Of a DNA stretch of 64,000 bases, positions 13,201-28,200 are shown one piece after another. Origin of the DNA: Owenia fusiformis (taxonomy: Eukaryota > Annelida > Polychaeta > Sabellida > Oweniidae); NCBI GenBank assembly GCA_903813345.2, contig CAIIXF020000008.1:257341-321340 (forward strand), written 5' to 3'. Each line of letters starts with the position of its first letter. Within the stretch, counting starts at the first letter, position 1. A program made the translations under genes and the position numbers. Below the pieces are notes generated by a model that saw nothing but the letters and a program-made list of their open reading frames with translations, was not told the DNA's origin and made no database searches.

Positions 13201-16200
13201 AGTATAGCAATGTATCTTTAAGAAATGAAGCCGTATGGTAGAATTTCTTCAATGTGATGACTTTTATTCTATGAGCAGAAGGTTTAAGCAACATAAAAGT
13301 GAAAACAGATTCAAAATTGGATCAGAACTAACAAAGTTATTAAGCTTTCTGGGCAGCTACCATGAACGTTATCATTGAACAATTAACTTTAAACATCTTA
13401 CCTTAGAATTGAAATGTTTGGTAGCTTTGTCATTATTTGGTCTATATAGGAGGTCTTGGTATTGAATTGATCCTAATTGAATGAACGGTATGGTAACGAT
13501 ATTCAATTATGCAAATTAGCTAATTTGCATAAATTATGATGTCATCAATCTATTTTTGGCTCAGAACTTCCAAGTATAGCAACAAATTTATAAGATCCGA
13601 GGTTGGATGGTGTAGTTTCTGCATAGTTCGTCATTTATACTATGAGTAGAAGAGGTATGAGCAACATCGAAAAATATTCAAAATTGAATGAGTATTAGTA
13701 AAGTAATTCAGCTTTTGAGGCAGCTGCTATGAACGTTACTATTTGACAAACATAAATAAAACACTGAAATAACAAAAATGAAACAAAGTTGATTCAAGCT
13801 TATTGAGTGAAAAATATATATTTTACATGTCACTGAAGTAGTTGGTGTATAGAAATGATATGGGTATTCATAATTTTGACTATCATTGACAGGGGTCAAA
13901 ACAGTTTTTTTTGATTTTGTAACATGATTTATTGTTTGTGAGAAAGTTATGGATTAATCAGTTAATGAATGGGTGAATCAGTATGGTGAAATCTGTTATG
14001 TAATCTATAAATCATTGAAATGATTTGCTTCATAGGCGTCAATCTATTTAAAAATTCAAAACATCGTGACTGGTGAAACATCAATATTTGTGCTGCAATT
14101 CAAGCAGTGAACATCTACATGAATTTTTAAACTGATTTGCTTCATAGGCGTCAATCTATTTAAAAGGACGAAACATCATGACTGGTCAAACATTAATATT
14201 TGTGCTGCGATTCAAGCAGTAATCATCTACATGACCTGTTAATACAAATTGATGACGTTATATCACAAAATGTATGTCATTGCTGTTTTTTATGTCACCA
14301 CCAAAAGCGGTGACATATTGTTCTCCATTTGTCTGCATTTTTGAGACGGCGTTTGACATCTGGTGTCTGGCCTTTGGCATCTGTAACAAATGGCAGGTTG
14401 AGACATTTTTCATGTGTATGCCTTGTTTGAATTATTTACAAAATGTTATAAAAATTGACTTTTTGCATGCTGGTGACGTTGCGCCATTCTTACACCTAAA
14501 ACCTAACTGATTTTACCATACTATATGCTTTTTGAAGAAAGAAATCTTATTTGTTGAATTTTCGAGCAGAAATCGACTCCCTTCACTCATTTTGTCAGAT
14601 TACTGGCAGTGACATTAAAGAGACAATTTTTATAATCTAGAGTGTCTCAAAAAATGAACCAAAGGTATATCAACAGCAAAGATAAATCAATCAATATTTT
14701 CAGATATTTTGCATGGTCATTTAGGAAAAGCAGGTAAGTTTTCTCTCTAATACTAATTTTTTAGTTCAGTCTTGCCTTTTTGATGCTTTGACCCTTTTTA
14801 TACCATGTGTTTAATTTCACCTCCTTACGATAAAAGCCTGCATTCTTACTGCTACATTGCTTATTGTATATGACAATTTTTCTGGTGGAATGTTTTGAAT
14901 TTCCTTTCACATGTCATTCCAGAGAAAATGTTTGGGGTGTCAAATCTCTTGAATAGGGAGGCCTTCACACTGTCTTTATATAGAGAGAAGAAACTGCTTT
15001 CATGGGAATTTTTGTGTGGCCCTTGCTGTACATGGAGGGGCTCAAACTGTCTGGAACCACAGAGTTCTCATTTGGATATCATTCAGTCTCTGTAACTCTG
15101 GCAGATGGAACTCCATTATCAATTAACTGCTAAATCATTTGATGATAATTGAGCTGGTTCTCTGTGATTGTTCTGCCATCTTCAACCATAAAGCCAACAC
15201 CCAAAAAGAAATTCAAAACGTTCCACCTGAAACATTATCAAATGTGATGAACAATGTAGCACAAGGATACAGGCTGTCATCGAAATATGAAGTAAAAAGT
15301 AAAGGGTTAAATCATCAAAATGCAAGACTGAACTGAAAACTTTGTATTGGGGAGGAAACTTACATGCTTTAGCAACATGACCATGCAAAAAATCGTGGTG
15401 TTAATATACTTTTCGGTACATTGAATGAAAAGGATACAGTCAGCATAGGTTTTATGTTTTCTTCCAATATTGCATCAGGCTCCGTACACTGACTTTTGCG
15501 ATGTTTATATCTTGGCCCCAAGCTAATTTTGGCCCACTTTGCAAATGGAATGATTACTCGCCCAACCATGACCAAATATCAATGAATGATATATCATTGT
15601 AAAGAGGAGACACATGGCTTCATGGTGCATTGAATGAAATCAATGATGTTATCACTGGTTTTGTGCTTTTCCGAGATGACAATCTTTTTGATACACACTG
15701 TATTGATTAGATCTTCATTAGATTAGATCATTCAATATTAAAGCTTCTAAACTATAAAAAGTGTAAATTAAAATAGTTTAGATTCAACCTCTGTCAATCA
15801 TCTACGTGATTAACTCCTTTATTCTGCACTTAAATCTCCTGTTGTTACGGTTCTCAGTTTTGAATGGTATCTATGGAGATATACCTGAAATCCATCCATT
15901 TGAGACTCATATTTTTCATAGATTTTTGGTATTTCATATTTTGGAAACCTTTTAAAACAAGTTCAGATTACAAGTCCTATACCATACATACTTTGGGACA
16001 TAAGAGATAGATGTAGGAAACCTTTATGTAGATGTAGGCAGGGTTAGTTAAAGTCCTACAACAATCAATTCTTTCAAAAATATTTTAAAGGGCATTTTTT
16101 CGTCGTGACTATTTTGATCAATAGACTTTAATTTCAGGATTACTGGTACTACTACTGAGCTCTTGTATGGATTTTGTCATCATTTTTCATTGCATATCGA

Positions 16201-19200
16201 AGAGGTTATATTATGTAAAATTATATTAAAAATTACTTTTCATTTTGCTTCTTTAAGTACCTACTATCTGCTTATAGTCCATTTTCAGAAAAGCTATAAC
16301 ATAAATCATTCTAAGGTTGAATCACCAAGGATTTTGAAGGTTGAAAAATTCCCCTAAAGTAGTTATCACATTAGCTGTATGGGCTCGCCATTTGCCACCG
16401 ATTGACATATTTTGGGCATTGATTTTTGGAAATGTTAACATATAAGTTCTAAAGTTGACACTCTATCTGTATTTTAAATATAAAATGGTAGTTAAGATTT
16501 ATTTAGTTTATGTCCAAATATCAACAAAATTTTGTTTTCAGCTTTTTCACATGCTAGAAATCAAATGAAACCAGGAATACTCTTCCATATAGATTTTGTA
16601 AATATTGATATGTACAGGGTGTCAAAAAACAACGGCACCCCCCTCTACAGCAAAAAGTACTTAATGTTACATGGTGTGTCATATCTCATTTTAAAGACAA
16701 TTTAATTCTGGAGTTACCAGAGAAATTTCAGCTTAATATCATATAATTTTACAGATTTAAAGCTGATTCTTAGTAGTTGGTATGACCACCAGTTGCTGCT
16801 CAACCAGCAGCTTATCTGGACGGATATGATTTCAATAAAAATTCAGATAAAGGTGTAGCATTGCATAATCCTCTAAGCACTTTCCTCACATTCTTCAGAA
16901 ATACATCCTCACTGTATCTTTTTTCAAGAGGCTCTTTGTCCATCAGTTCCTATACCCTGTTTTTCAGAACTGAACCCATATATTCAGTGCAGTTGAAATC
17001 TGGGCTAATTCTTTCACATTCCACTTTCTGAAGATTTGACCTTTATCAGTAACAGAGCAGCAAACAAAGCACCCAAGTAGCAAACTTAAAAACAATGTAG
17101 CTTGTTTAGTATAAAGTTTTATTATATGAAATTTGAGGAGTAACTCCAGAATTAGATTATCTTTCAAATGAGGTATGACACGATATTGAACATTCAGGAC
17201 TTTTTGCTGTAGAGGGGGGTGCGGTTGTTTTTTGACACCCTGTATATCTAAGTCAGCATATGTCAAAATAGCATAATTAAAGCATTACTATGTATTCATA
17301 TGGATCATTGACAGTTTATGGTAAATTATAAAATTAGATTTTAAAATACAAGATCAAGATCACATGATTTTGACCCCTGTGAATGATAGTCAAAATACAT
17401 GTAACATTTCCACATACTTCATGTACAGTTCAATGGAAAAATATGAACAAGTCATGTACATTTTTACTCAATAAGATTGAAACAACTATGTTTGTTTCTT
17501 TTTTTGTTATTGTAATATTTTTATAATTGTCAAACAATGACGTTCACAGTAGCTGCCGCAAAAGCTGAATAACTTTGCTAATTCTGACCCAATTTTGAAT
17601 CTGTTGTCTCTTGAATGTTGCCTCTATCTTCCACTCATCAAATAAAGTTCAAAACTATGCACACATTCTGTCATTCGGCCTAAGTTCTAATATGTATGTT
17701 GCTAACTGTGATATTCTGAACAAAAATAGATTGATGACGTCACAATTTATGCAAATTAGCTAATTTGCATAATTGAATATTGTAATCGTACAGGAAATTT
17801 TATAAGGTTTAATTTGATACCAATATCATATCTATAGACCAAATAATGACAAAGCTACAAACACTTTAAATGTCCATGGTAAGATGTCTGAATAAAATTG
17901 TCAAATAATGACATTCACAATAGCTGCCTCGAAAGTTTAATAACTTTGGCAATACTGATCCAATTTTGAATCTGTTTTCACTTTTATGTTGCTTATACAT
18001 TCTTCTTATAGTCTAAAAGACCAAACTTTGCCGAAATTCTGACATACAGCCTCAGTACAAATAGATATGTTGCTATTCTCGAAATTTCTGAAACAAAAAT
18101 TGATTGATGACGTCACAATTTATTCAAATTATCTAATTTGCATAATTGAATATCATTACTTTATGAGAAAATTAATTAGGTTTAATTTGATACCAATATC
18201 ATCTCTATAGACCAAATAATGACAAAGTTACAAATGATTTAAGATTCCAAGGTAAGATGTCTATAGATGCGTAACCATGGTAACGGAATGCTACAATACA
18301 GAGCAACCAATGAGAGTTTGCAAGGGCATCCGGCAAAAAATTGAGCCTCAAAGTGTTACCTTTCAAAAAAGTATGGATGCCATAAATTAACAGAGACCGC
18401 CACGTTGGGTAAATTTTTTGAAACGATAGAGAGGCATGGGTTTCTAACTATTTTGTCCAGTCTTCTTGAAAACATGAATCTCCTGGTCTAATATTATTTG
18501 TTTGTTTCAGGGTTGCTAGGAGATGGTGTAGATCCAGATTCTGATGTTGAATCTGCCAGAATAATGTTCATTCAACAATGTCTGTCTTTACTTGGTACAT
18601 GTGTTACAGGACTTGTGGTGAGTTACATACATTATTGCCATTGTACTTTTGAATTAATCTGAACTATTATTGAAATACCAGTTCAAAAATATTCTTGGAC
18701 GAATACTGTCTATGAATTTCTTTTGAAATTTTCACTTCTTTTTACTGTAAAATATGAAGGACAATAAAAATTCAAATATGACATTAACTATCACCATGGA
18801 AACAGTGATTGAGTGGTGACATATTGTTATAGTCATCAACATTTTTGTGGATGGTGTTCAGTGGTTGGTTTGACGGTAGGTCTGTAATCTGGAACAAATG
18901 GCTTTCAGCGCTTGGCATCTGTATCAAATGACAGGTGGTGACATTTTGCATATTAATGCCTTGTTTGTTTTTACAGCAGATGGTTCCAAGGCCTCTTTAC
19001 ACGAGGTCTTACAGCAATGGGGGCCAGGTGTCAGCTAACATGAAAGATCACCTTAGATATCAGGTAGCCATTTATTTATTTCATTATTCAAATAAATGAC
19101 AAAATTCTGGTATGTGTATGGAGCCAAGTCATGCAGGAGGCTTCCAAATTAAACATCTGAACATTTTCAAACAGAGAAGACCTTGTTCAAAATCACAATA

Positions 19201-22200
19201 TGCTAATACTATCTGATTCTATTTCTCCTTTGACTGAAGTGATTGATCTCCTTGTATTTCTGTATTGTATCACAATTCATGTTAATGGACTCTCCACTTT
19301 CTCTGTTTTGCATTTTGAAACACAACAGTGACAACATTCTTGACATAATTTTCCAGTTGCAAAGGTTGTTAGCATACATGTTATCACCATGGGAGACTTT
19401 GTCTATGAGGCTACAATTGGTGGAGATGTTAGTAGAAGCTGATGCAACCATCTTTAGAAAGGCCATGGCAACTGTCACTCATGTAAGTTACTATGGCAAT
19501 CATTGTTTCTAAATATTAAAATTGGAATGCTGTGACTCTGGCCCTCAGAGGTTGATAGAATTATTGTTAAATTATTTCTCTAAATTATTTTTTCAGGAAG
19601 GTGAGTTGATTATGGAACATGTTTGTATGATATCTCTCCTTGACAACCAGAGGAATCCTAGCAATTTGGAGCATCCCATTGACAACTATGAGTATCCTCT
19701 TAGTGACCAGGAGAAATTCACTAGCCATCAAGAGCATTCCCATAGCAACCAGGAGAAATCTACTGGCAACCAGGAGCATCCTCTTAGCAACCAAGCAAAA
19801 CAAAATTTGAATATTATTCTACAAGCCCTGGCAGATAATGGATACCAAGTGCCATCTCCAGAAATGAACCAAGAACAAAATGTTGAAAAGGTTCGAAATA
19901 AGATTTTGTATATTTTCTTTGTATGGTAAACATTGAATTGTTAAAATACAACTCATTCATATTATGTTAGTTAAATTTTGCAAATATTTCAAAAGACTAA
20001 ATCTTGATTCCCTCCCCCTGGCTGTGCTGCGTACATTATGATTTGGGGTCTATTTTAGGATTCTGCAAGTTGGCACGAGGAGTGTGCAAAGAATATCAGC
20101 ATTTGGCAAGACAGGTGTAAGGCTGAACATGCAAGGTGAACTAATTAAAAGTGTTTTTGTAAATTGCTTATTGGAATGAACAAAAGTGAAAATGGCCAGA
20201 AATTGTGCAAAAGAGAATAGATTCTATCAGAAGATATCACTTATTGCAATTCAGACCACATAATTTGCACATGTGGTGTGTCATATTTGATAAAATGTGC
20301 GTGTGATGTTAAATATGCATTGGTGACCATATAAAACCCAAGATGACACGTATCAAGTCAAGCAAGACGGTCCAGAGTTGGTCACTTGTGAAAATTTCTT
20401 TATTAATTTTAGAGCATGTGACAGAAGTGAGGCTTTTGCTAAGACTGTGTCTGGTTTAGCAATGGAAGTGACACAAAATGTGACGCAGAGTCAGAATAAA
20501 GAACGCAGACAGTTCCTTGATTACTACAAAAGGGGCTTAACCAATGGATTGTTTATTAAAAAAGCCTGGAAAAATATTATTGAACAATTAACGCATGAGA
20601 GGTATGTGAAGACATGTATCTTTACTTTTTATTCATTTTTAATATTTGCAAACTTATGTATTTTTATCATTTCACATGAATCATTAAATCTGCTTTCAAT
20701 ATAATTTAGGATTTATCACTTTGCCAGTTACAGACTAAGGTTTGTTTCTCTCACTTTTTTGTCTGTTAAAATAATATGTGCCAATATTATGCTACAATAA
20801 TATACTAGAATATTGTTCCCCAGGGCTGTTTGGCACTACCCAGAGTCCTACCCCCAAACCTGGCAGCTTGACCCCACAGAGGGACCCCACAGGGTCAGGT
20901 GTCGACTACAGAGAAGTCATCACACTATTGAGCAACGATTCTACGATGAAGAACATATTTCAAAATTAGGTATGAAACACCAACCATGAGAATAATATTG
21001 TGTGGTTACATTTGAATGTGGATATAGGTATATATATATAGATGGAATATTGCAAAGAATGATTTTAACAGATATTGTGTAAAAATATCTGACAGTCAAG
21101 CTATATTTCCCAGAGAAAAACTATTTTAGACCAGAAAAAATATTAGAATTTGTATGAAATGAGAATTATACTAAATGGTTATCCATTATATTGCAGACCC
21201 TGAGTACCATAGTGCTCCATTGACATTCCTCTTGGAGGAAGAAGCAGAGTCTGCTCCTTACTCTGCTGCCATGATCTCCAAACTACACTCTAATGAAAAA
21301 ATAAGGTAGGTTCTTTAAGTCATTAGTCACTCCTCTCATTTATAAATAGTACTGACTTTTAGTGGCCAGAATCAAAGACAACTGAAGGTGGTTGTTTGTC
21401 CTTGTTTACAGTGTTCAGGTCCTCATTTGGGCATTGTTTTATAAATATGAGCATTATTTTTCAAAATTTGGGCACAAAATTACTTTACATTACAAAGGAA
21501 GTTGGTTTAGCATTGAAAAAAAAAATTATGTTTGGTTGGGGGGTTTAGAGCCATACAGTTTTTGGTGATGGTTACAGCCATGGGGCTGTCAGAAATATCT
21601 TGATATTTTTAGAAATTAATATGTTTACTGGCAATACACTTTCCCAATATGCTTGATATTTATCCCACAGAAAAAAGTTCAAGGGGGATATAGAGAAGCC
21701 GTCTGCCTGTATGGGCAATAACTCAAATTCCGGTTGACGGATTTGATTCAAATTTTATAGGCTTATGTCTCTAGGACCTCAGCTCAAGAAGAAATTTTCA
21801 ATATGGCTACTCAATTTTAAAATGGCCACCATTTTTCGTATGATGTTTGATGACTCAAATACTAGTTGAAATGCTGATGCCTAGGTACAAAGCAGTATTG
21901 CTCAAGAAGATATTTTCAAAATGGCCACCATTCTAAAATGTAATCTTTGATAACTGAAATACTATTGGATGGATTTGGTTCAAGTTTTATATGCTGATGC
22001 CTGACTACAAATGAGCTCTGGGCAAGAGCAAATTGTCAAGATGGCGGTTGAATTTCAAAATGACCACAATTTTTGTAAAAGAACATAATTTTTGATAACT
22101 CAAATTCCATTGGTTCAATTTGGATTTGGTCCAAATTTTATATGCTGATGCCAAGGGAGCTCTGCCAAAGAAGGCATTTTCAAGATGGCCACTTCATTTC

Positions 22201-25200
22201 AAAATGGCCTCCATTTTTCATAAAAAAAGGTGATGTGTGTTAACTCAAATATCATTGTACGGATACGGTCCATCCACATTCAATTTATGTATCTATAGTG
22301 CCCATTTGACCTGTCATCGCCATTTCCCAGTTCACCCAGTTCTCGAGAAATTGCCAATTTTGAGGTAAAAAGTCCAATTTTTATGTCACCACCAAAAAGT
22401 GGTGACATTTTGCATGTTAATGCCTTGTCTCCAAATATCAGACACTTTGTTAAAGTAGAACTTTCAAATAAATGTTAGAAATTGCCATATGTGTAACATA
22501 TGTTCTCTGAAGATTTCAAAGCTCTTTGAATTACAGTTTTCAGTGTTTACTCTAGCCTTGCCCAAGTCGGTCTCTTTTACTATCTGATTTCTATTATGAC
22601 CGCCTTGTACAAAAGAGAAAGCCACGTGCTTTACCGACTCAATGTTTATGTCGGTAAAATTTGACCAATCAACGACGGCCCTGCAGTGCTAGCTCATTAT
22701 TATGCATGGTCAAAAACAAGTACACTTTCGTCGGGACTTTTCACGAACAAATCTTGCATGAATTCATAATGAAAATACAAATATTTTATCAGATAAATAT
22801 CAATCAGAGTTAAGTGGATGCTAGACATCGATCGGTAACCGGAGGTTAGAAGATTTCAACAATAAATGTTGAAATGATCGCTGAATTCAAATGAACATGT
22901 AGGCTGAGATTCAATCACTGATCGACGAGTGTACATGACCCGCTACATTGGACTAGGTCTTGCATTTTCATCGCAAAATCAGTTTTAAATCTATTGCATG
23001 ATTTAATTTATATTAATGACTCTTACATTCCCTATGTACATTTAATTACATAATATATTGTAACTCTTAAGAAACGATCGATCAGATCATTGAATTTCAA
23101 GTCGTAGACGGGAAGATTGCTTTGCTGTGCAGCTCAACCTGATAACGTTTTGATTGGTCAATCAGCCTGAAGTCACACGTCGTGTCCACGCGTATATCTG
23201 TCAATCAATAAGGTTTCGCGATACCCCTGATAGCGTAGGTATTATGGAAATCTCGAAACCGTTGAATATCTCAGCATAATAGCAGCGGAGATGTATTGGA
23301 TTGTACAAGGCGGTAATAATTCAAGATCAGATAAGTAAAAAATACCAACTTGGGCAAGGCTATGTTTACTCTTTAAAGTCAAAAAGTAGGACTTTGTCAT
23401 TTTCAGGGAATTTTCTCATGTATAAGGTCAATGGCAGGTTTTGTGATTGAAAATTGTTTTAAAGTAACTATAAGTAACTGAGTAACTAACTCAATGACTT
23501 AGTACCTACCTAAGTCTAAATATGAGTACCTTAATGACTTAGTAATTAACTCGTGTAAATTGGACAAAAAGAGTTCTTTCTGTTCAGAGTTAATCCTTTC
23601 CAAACATAATGTGGTCACAAATCACTGTTTGGCCACAGGGCAATAGGTCCTTCATGTAAAATAATGAAACCAAATGACATTGTTGTAGCCATACTGCAAG
23701 CTGTATAAGTGTCACTGTTTGGCCACAGGGCAATAGGTCCTTTATGTAAAATAATGAAACCAAATGACATTGTTGTAGCCATACTGCAAGCTGTATGAGT
23801 GTCACCCAATCCAGTGAAACCAGAGGAGAAATTCTGTTTGGTAAGCTGCTATGATTAATAGAATTTTCAAGTGAAACTAAGAGTTTTAATTCTTAAATAT
23901 GATTATAATGAGTAAAATAGAAAAATTTAAGATGTTAGCCTTTTCAAAGAATTTTTCTCATTTTCTTAAAGAAGGTTCCAAAAGTTTCCTTTTAAAAGTT
24001 ATTATCCACTGGTTTTTTTTATTTGGTCATAATGTCAAATTATTTCTGGCTCAACCTGCAAAAATTATATTACAGTCATTAGGATTTAATTTTTATTAAA
24101 TTGTCTATTTTAGGTGAGAAGACCATATATTTTGTTGGTGATGAAACCTTTCTGGAGGGGACAAATGTCCAGGTAATTTGATTGGTCATAGTTTATGGTA
24201 TCTTTGTCAGTTTTCATATTTTTAGCGTAAAACAATCAAAATGTATTTTCTAGCGTAAAACATTTATAATGAGAATCTCAATATTCCCAATAATTATTTT
24301 AGAAAACACTTTTTGTTTATATGAGCTTCTGGTTTGAGTTCTGATTTCTTGATTTTATGTTTACTGTGTGGTATTTCCCACATGTAACCACAATCTAGCT
24401 TAGGGATTAAAATTTTGCCCATGGTCAAAAAAGCATGTATAAAAATGCAGTCTAATTAATACCTGGGTCACATTTGCATTCACAAATGACAAAATATTTA
24501 TATTGAACATTTTCGTAATATTCTTTTTGTTCAAAACAATGAAATTGTAACATTTAAACTTAAAAAATTTAAATTTTAAAATTAAAGAATTAAAACTGGA
24601 TATTTAAACTTTTTTAAACTTTTGAAAAATTCCCGGGAGCGGGATAGATATATTATATCTGCCCGCATTTGGCCTGGAGCGGGACATATACAATATATCC
24701 TGCCCGCTCCTCAGATACGATATATATTCCCGGGTGATATCTACCCCAAACCCACTCAAGTATGAGATACGACCATGTACATGTACTGTTATAATACCAT
24801 TTTCATCCTTTTTATTTTATTTAGAGTACACCACGCCATGAGACTTGGCCATTTGAAGATATTCGGGAGATCTTGAAACGCTGGTACCAGTTGAAGGACA
24901 ATGCACTTGAAATATTCCTCACCCATGGCAATTCTTACCTCTTAGCCTTCCAGTCTACAAAGGTATTCACTTTATTGTAATATTCCGCACCCATGGCAAT
25001 TCTTACCTCTTAGCCTTCCAGTAGGTATTCACTTTATTGTAATATTCAGCACCCATGGCAATTCTTACCTCTTAGCCTTCAAGTCTACAAAGGTATTCAC
25101 TTTATTGTAATATTCCGCACCCATGGCAATTCTTACCTCTTAGCCTTCCAGTAGGTATTCACTTTATTGTAATATTCTGCACCCATGGCAATTCTTACCT

Positions 25201-28200
25201 CTTAGCCTTCCAGTCTACAAAGGTATTCACTTTATTGTAATATTCCGCACCCATGGCAATTCTTACCTCTTAGCCTTCCAGTCTGCAAAGGTATTCACTT
25301 TATTGTAATATTCTGCACCCATGGCAATTCTTACCTCTTAGCCTTCCAGTCTACAAAGGTATTCATTTTATTGTAATATTCCGCACCCATGGCAATTCTT
25401 ACCTCTTAGCCTTCCAGTCTACAAAGGTATTCACTTTATTGTAATATTCCGCAACCATGGCAATTCTTACCTCTTAGCCTTCCAGTCTACAAAGGTATTC
25501 ACTTTATTGTAATATTCCGCACCCATGGCAATTCTTACCTCTTAGCCTTCCAGTCTACAAAGGTATTCACTTTATTGTAATATTCCGCACCCATGGCAAT
25601 TCTTACCTCTTAGCCTTCCAGTCTACAAAGGTATTCACTTTATTGTAATATTCCGCACCCATGGCAATTCTTACCTCTTAGCCTTCAAGTCTACAAAGGT
25701 ATTCACTTTATTGTAATATTCCGCACCCATGGCAATTCTTACCTCTTAGCCTTCCAGTCTACAAAGGTATTCACTTTATTGTAATATTCCTCACCCATGG
25801 CAATTCTTACCTCTTAGCCTTCCAGTCTACAAAGGTATTCACTTTATTGTAATATTCCGCACCCATGGCAATTATTACCTCTTAGCCTTCAAGTCTACAA
25901 AGGTATTCACTTTATTGTAATATTCCGCACCCATGGCAATTCTTACCTCTTAGCCTTCCAGTCTACAAAGGTATTCACTTTATTGTAATATTCCGCACCC
26001 ATGGCAATTCTTACCTCTTAGCCTTCAAGTCTACAAAGGTATTCACTTTATTGTAATATTCCGCAACCATGGCAATTCTTACCTCTTAGCCTTCCAGTCT
26101 ACAAAGGTATTCACTTTATTGTAATATTCCGCACCCATGGCAATTCTTACCTCTTAGCCTTCAAGTCTACAAAGGTATTCACTTTATTGTAATATTCTGC
26201 ACCCATGGCAATTCTTACCTCTTAGCCTTCAAGTCTACAAAGGTATTCACTTTATTGTAATATTCCGCACCCATGGCAATTCTTACCTCTTAGCCTTCAA
26301 GTCTACAAAGGTATTCACTTTATTGTAATATTCCGCACCCATGGCAATTCTTACCTCTTAGCCTTCAAGTCTACAAAGGTATTCACTTTATTGTAATATT
26401 CCTCACCCATGGCAATTCTTACCTCTTAGCCTTCCAGTCTACAAATGTATTCTCTTAAATGTTTCATTATAAGTTCAGTTTGTATAAGCTTTTAAATGTG
26501 AACTGATTTGACTCTGTCTAAAATTTGAAAGATCTAAGAACACATAAACAGAATACCTCCTGATTTCTTAAAAATATTGTGTGAGTGCGATCATTGATTC
26601 AGGAATACTTTTTGTAGTCTTGCCAAGATTATTCCTATTGGTTTGATTGGCAAAATTTTTCCCTGGGATAGGTTCACAAAGAGCATTTCAGTACATTCTT
26701 TAAATTTTTACTACATCTCTGATTTACAATATTTAGCCATTGTGATAACTCCTTTTCTGTCACTCTTTGCGTCTTAAAAGTTAATGACTGAACATACCAT
26801 TGTGTTTTATATCAGGAGAGGGATGCTATATACAGATGCTTAGAATCATTAGATCTGCCAAACGTCATACGTGGTGAGGACTTTCAAGCTATCCACCAGT
26901 TCTGGATCCGTGGAGAGATGACCAACTTTGAGTACCTGACCCACCTTAACAAGATGGCTGGAAGGTCTTTCAATGATCTAATGCAATACCCAGTGTTCCC
27001 CTTTATACTGGCTGAATATAAGAGCAGCACAATAGACCTTAAAGATCCCAGAATTTACAGGTATAAGTGAGGTCAATGTTCTCACTATATGTAAATACTA
27101 TGTGCATTATGTGGACTATGTTATCACTATAATTAAGGAAAATGTTAACAGTATTAGTGACGACAATGTTTTCACATATATGTTAGGAAAATGTTTGTTC
27201 TACAAGTGAAGACTATGTTTGCCCAAGTTGGGGGCAATGTGCACTCTAGCTGAGAACTGCTGTTTGCTTGAGAGTTTGATGTATACTTTGATTCCTGTTT
27301 GCTTGAGGGTTTGATGTATACTTTGTTCCTGTTTGCTTGAGGGTTTGATGTATACTTTGATACCTGTTTGCTTGAGGGTTTGATGTATACTTTGATTCCT
27401 GTTTGCTTGGGGGTTTGATGTATACTTTGATTCCTGTTTGCTTGAGGGTTTGATGTATACTTTAATTCCTGTTTGCTTGAGAGTTTGATGTATACTTTGA
27501 TTCCTGTTTGCCTGAGGGTTTGATGTATATTTCGATTCCTGTTTGCTTGAGGGTTTGATGTATACTTTGATTCCTGTTTGCCTGAGGGTTTGATGTATAT
27601 TTCGATTCCTGTTTGCTTGAGAGTTTGATGTATACTTTGATTCCTGTTTGCCTGAGGGTTTGATGTATACTTCGATTCCTGTTTGCTTGAGGGTTTGATG
27701 TATACTTTGATTCCTGTTTGCTAGAGGGTTTGATGTATACTTTGATTCCTGTTTGCTTGAGGGTTTGATGTATACTTTGATTCCTGTTTGCTTGAGAGTT
27801 TGATGTTTACTTTGTTCCTGTTTGCCTGAGGGTTTGATGTATACTTTGATTCCTGTTTACCTGAGGGTTTGATGTATACTTTAATTCCTGTTTGCTTGAG
27901 AGTTTGATGTATACTTTGATTCCTGTTTGCCTGAGGGTTTGATGTATATTTCGATTCCTGTTTGCTTGAGGGTTTGATGTATACTTTGATTCCTGTTTGC
28001 CTGAGGGTTTGATGTATATTTCGATTCCTGTTTGTTTGAGAGTTTGATGTATACTTTGATTCCTGTTTGCCTGAGGGTTTGATGTATACTTCGATTCCTG
28101 TTTGCTTGAGGGTTTGATGTATACTTTGATTCCTGTTTGCTAGAGGGTTTGATGTATACTTTGATTCCTGTTTGCTTGAGGGTTTGATGTATACTTTGAT

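Noticed and set aside
14895-15575. Small open frames as transposase remnants of the 5.6-kb foldback
   Set aside because: No DDE, zinc-finger or other transposase motif could be seen.
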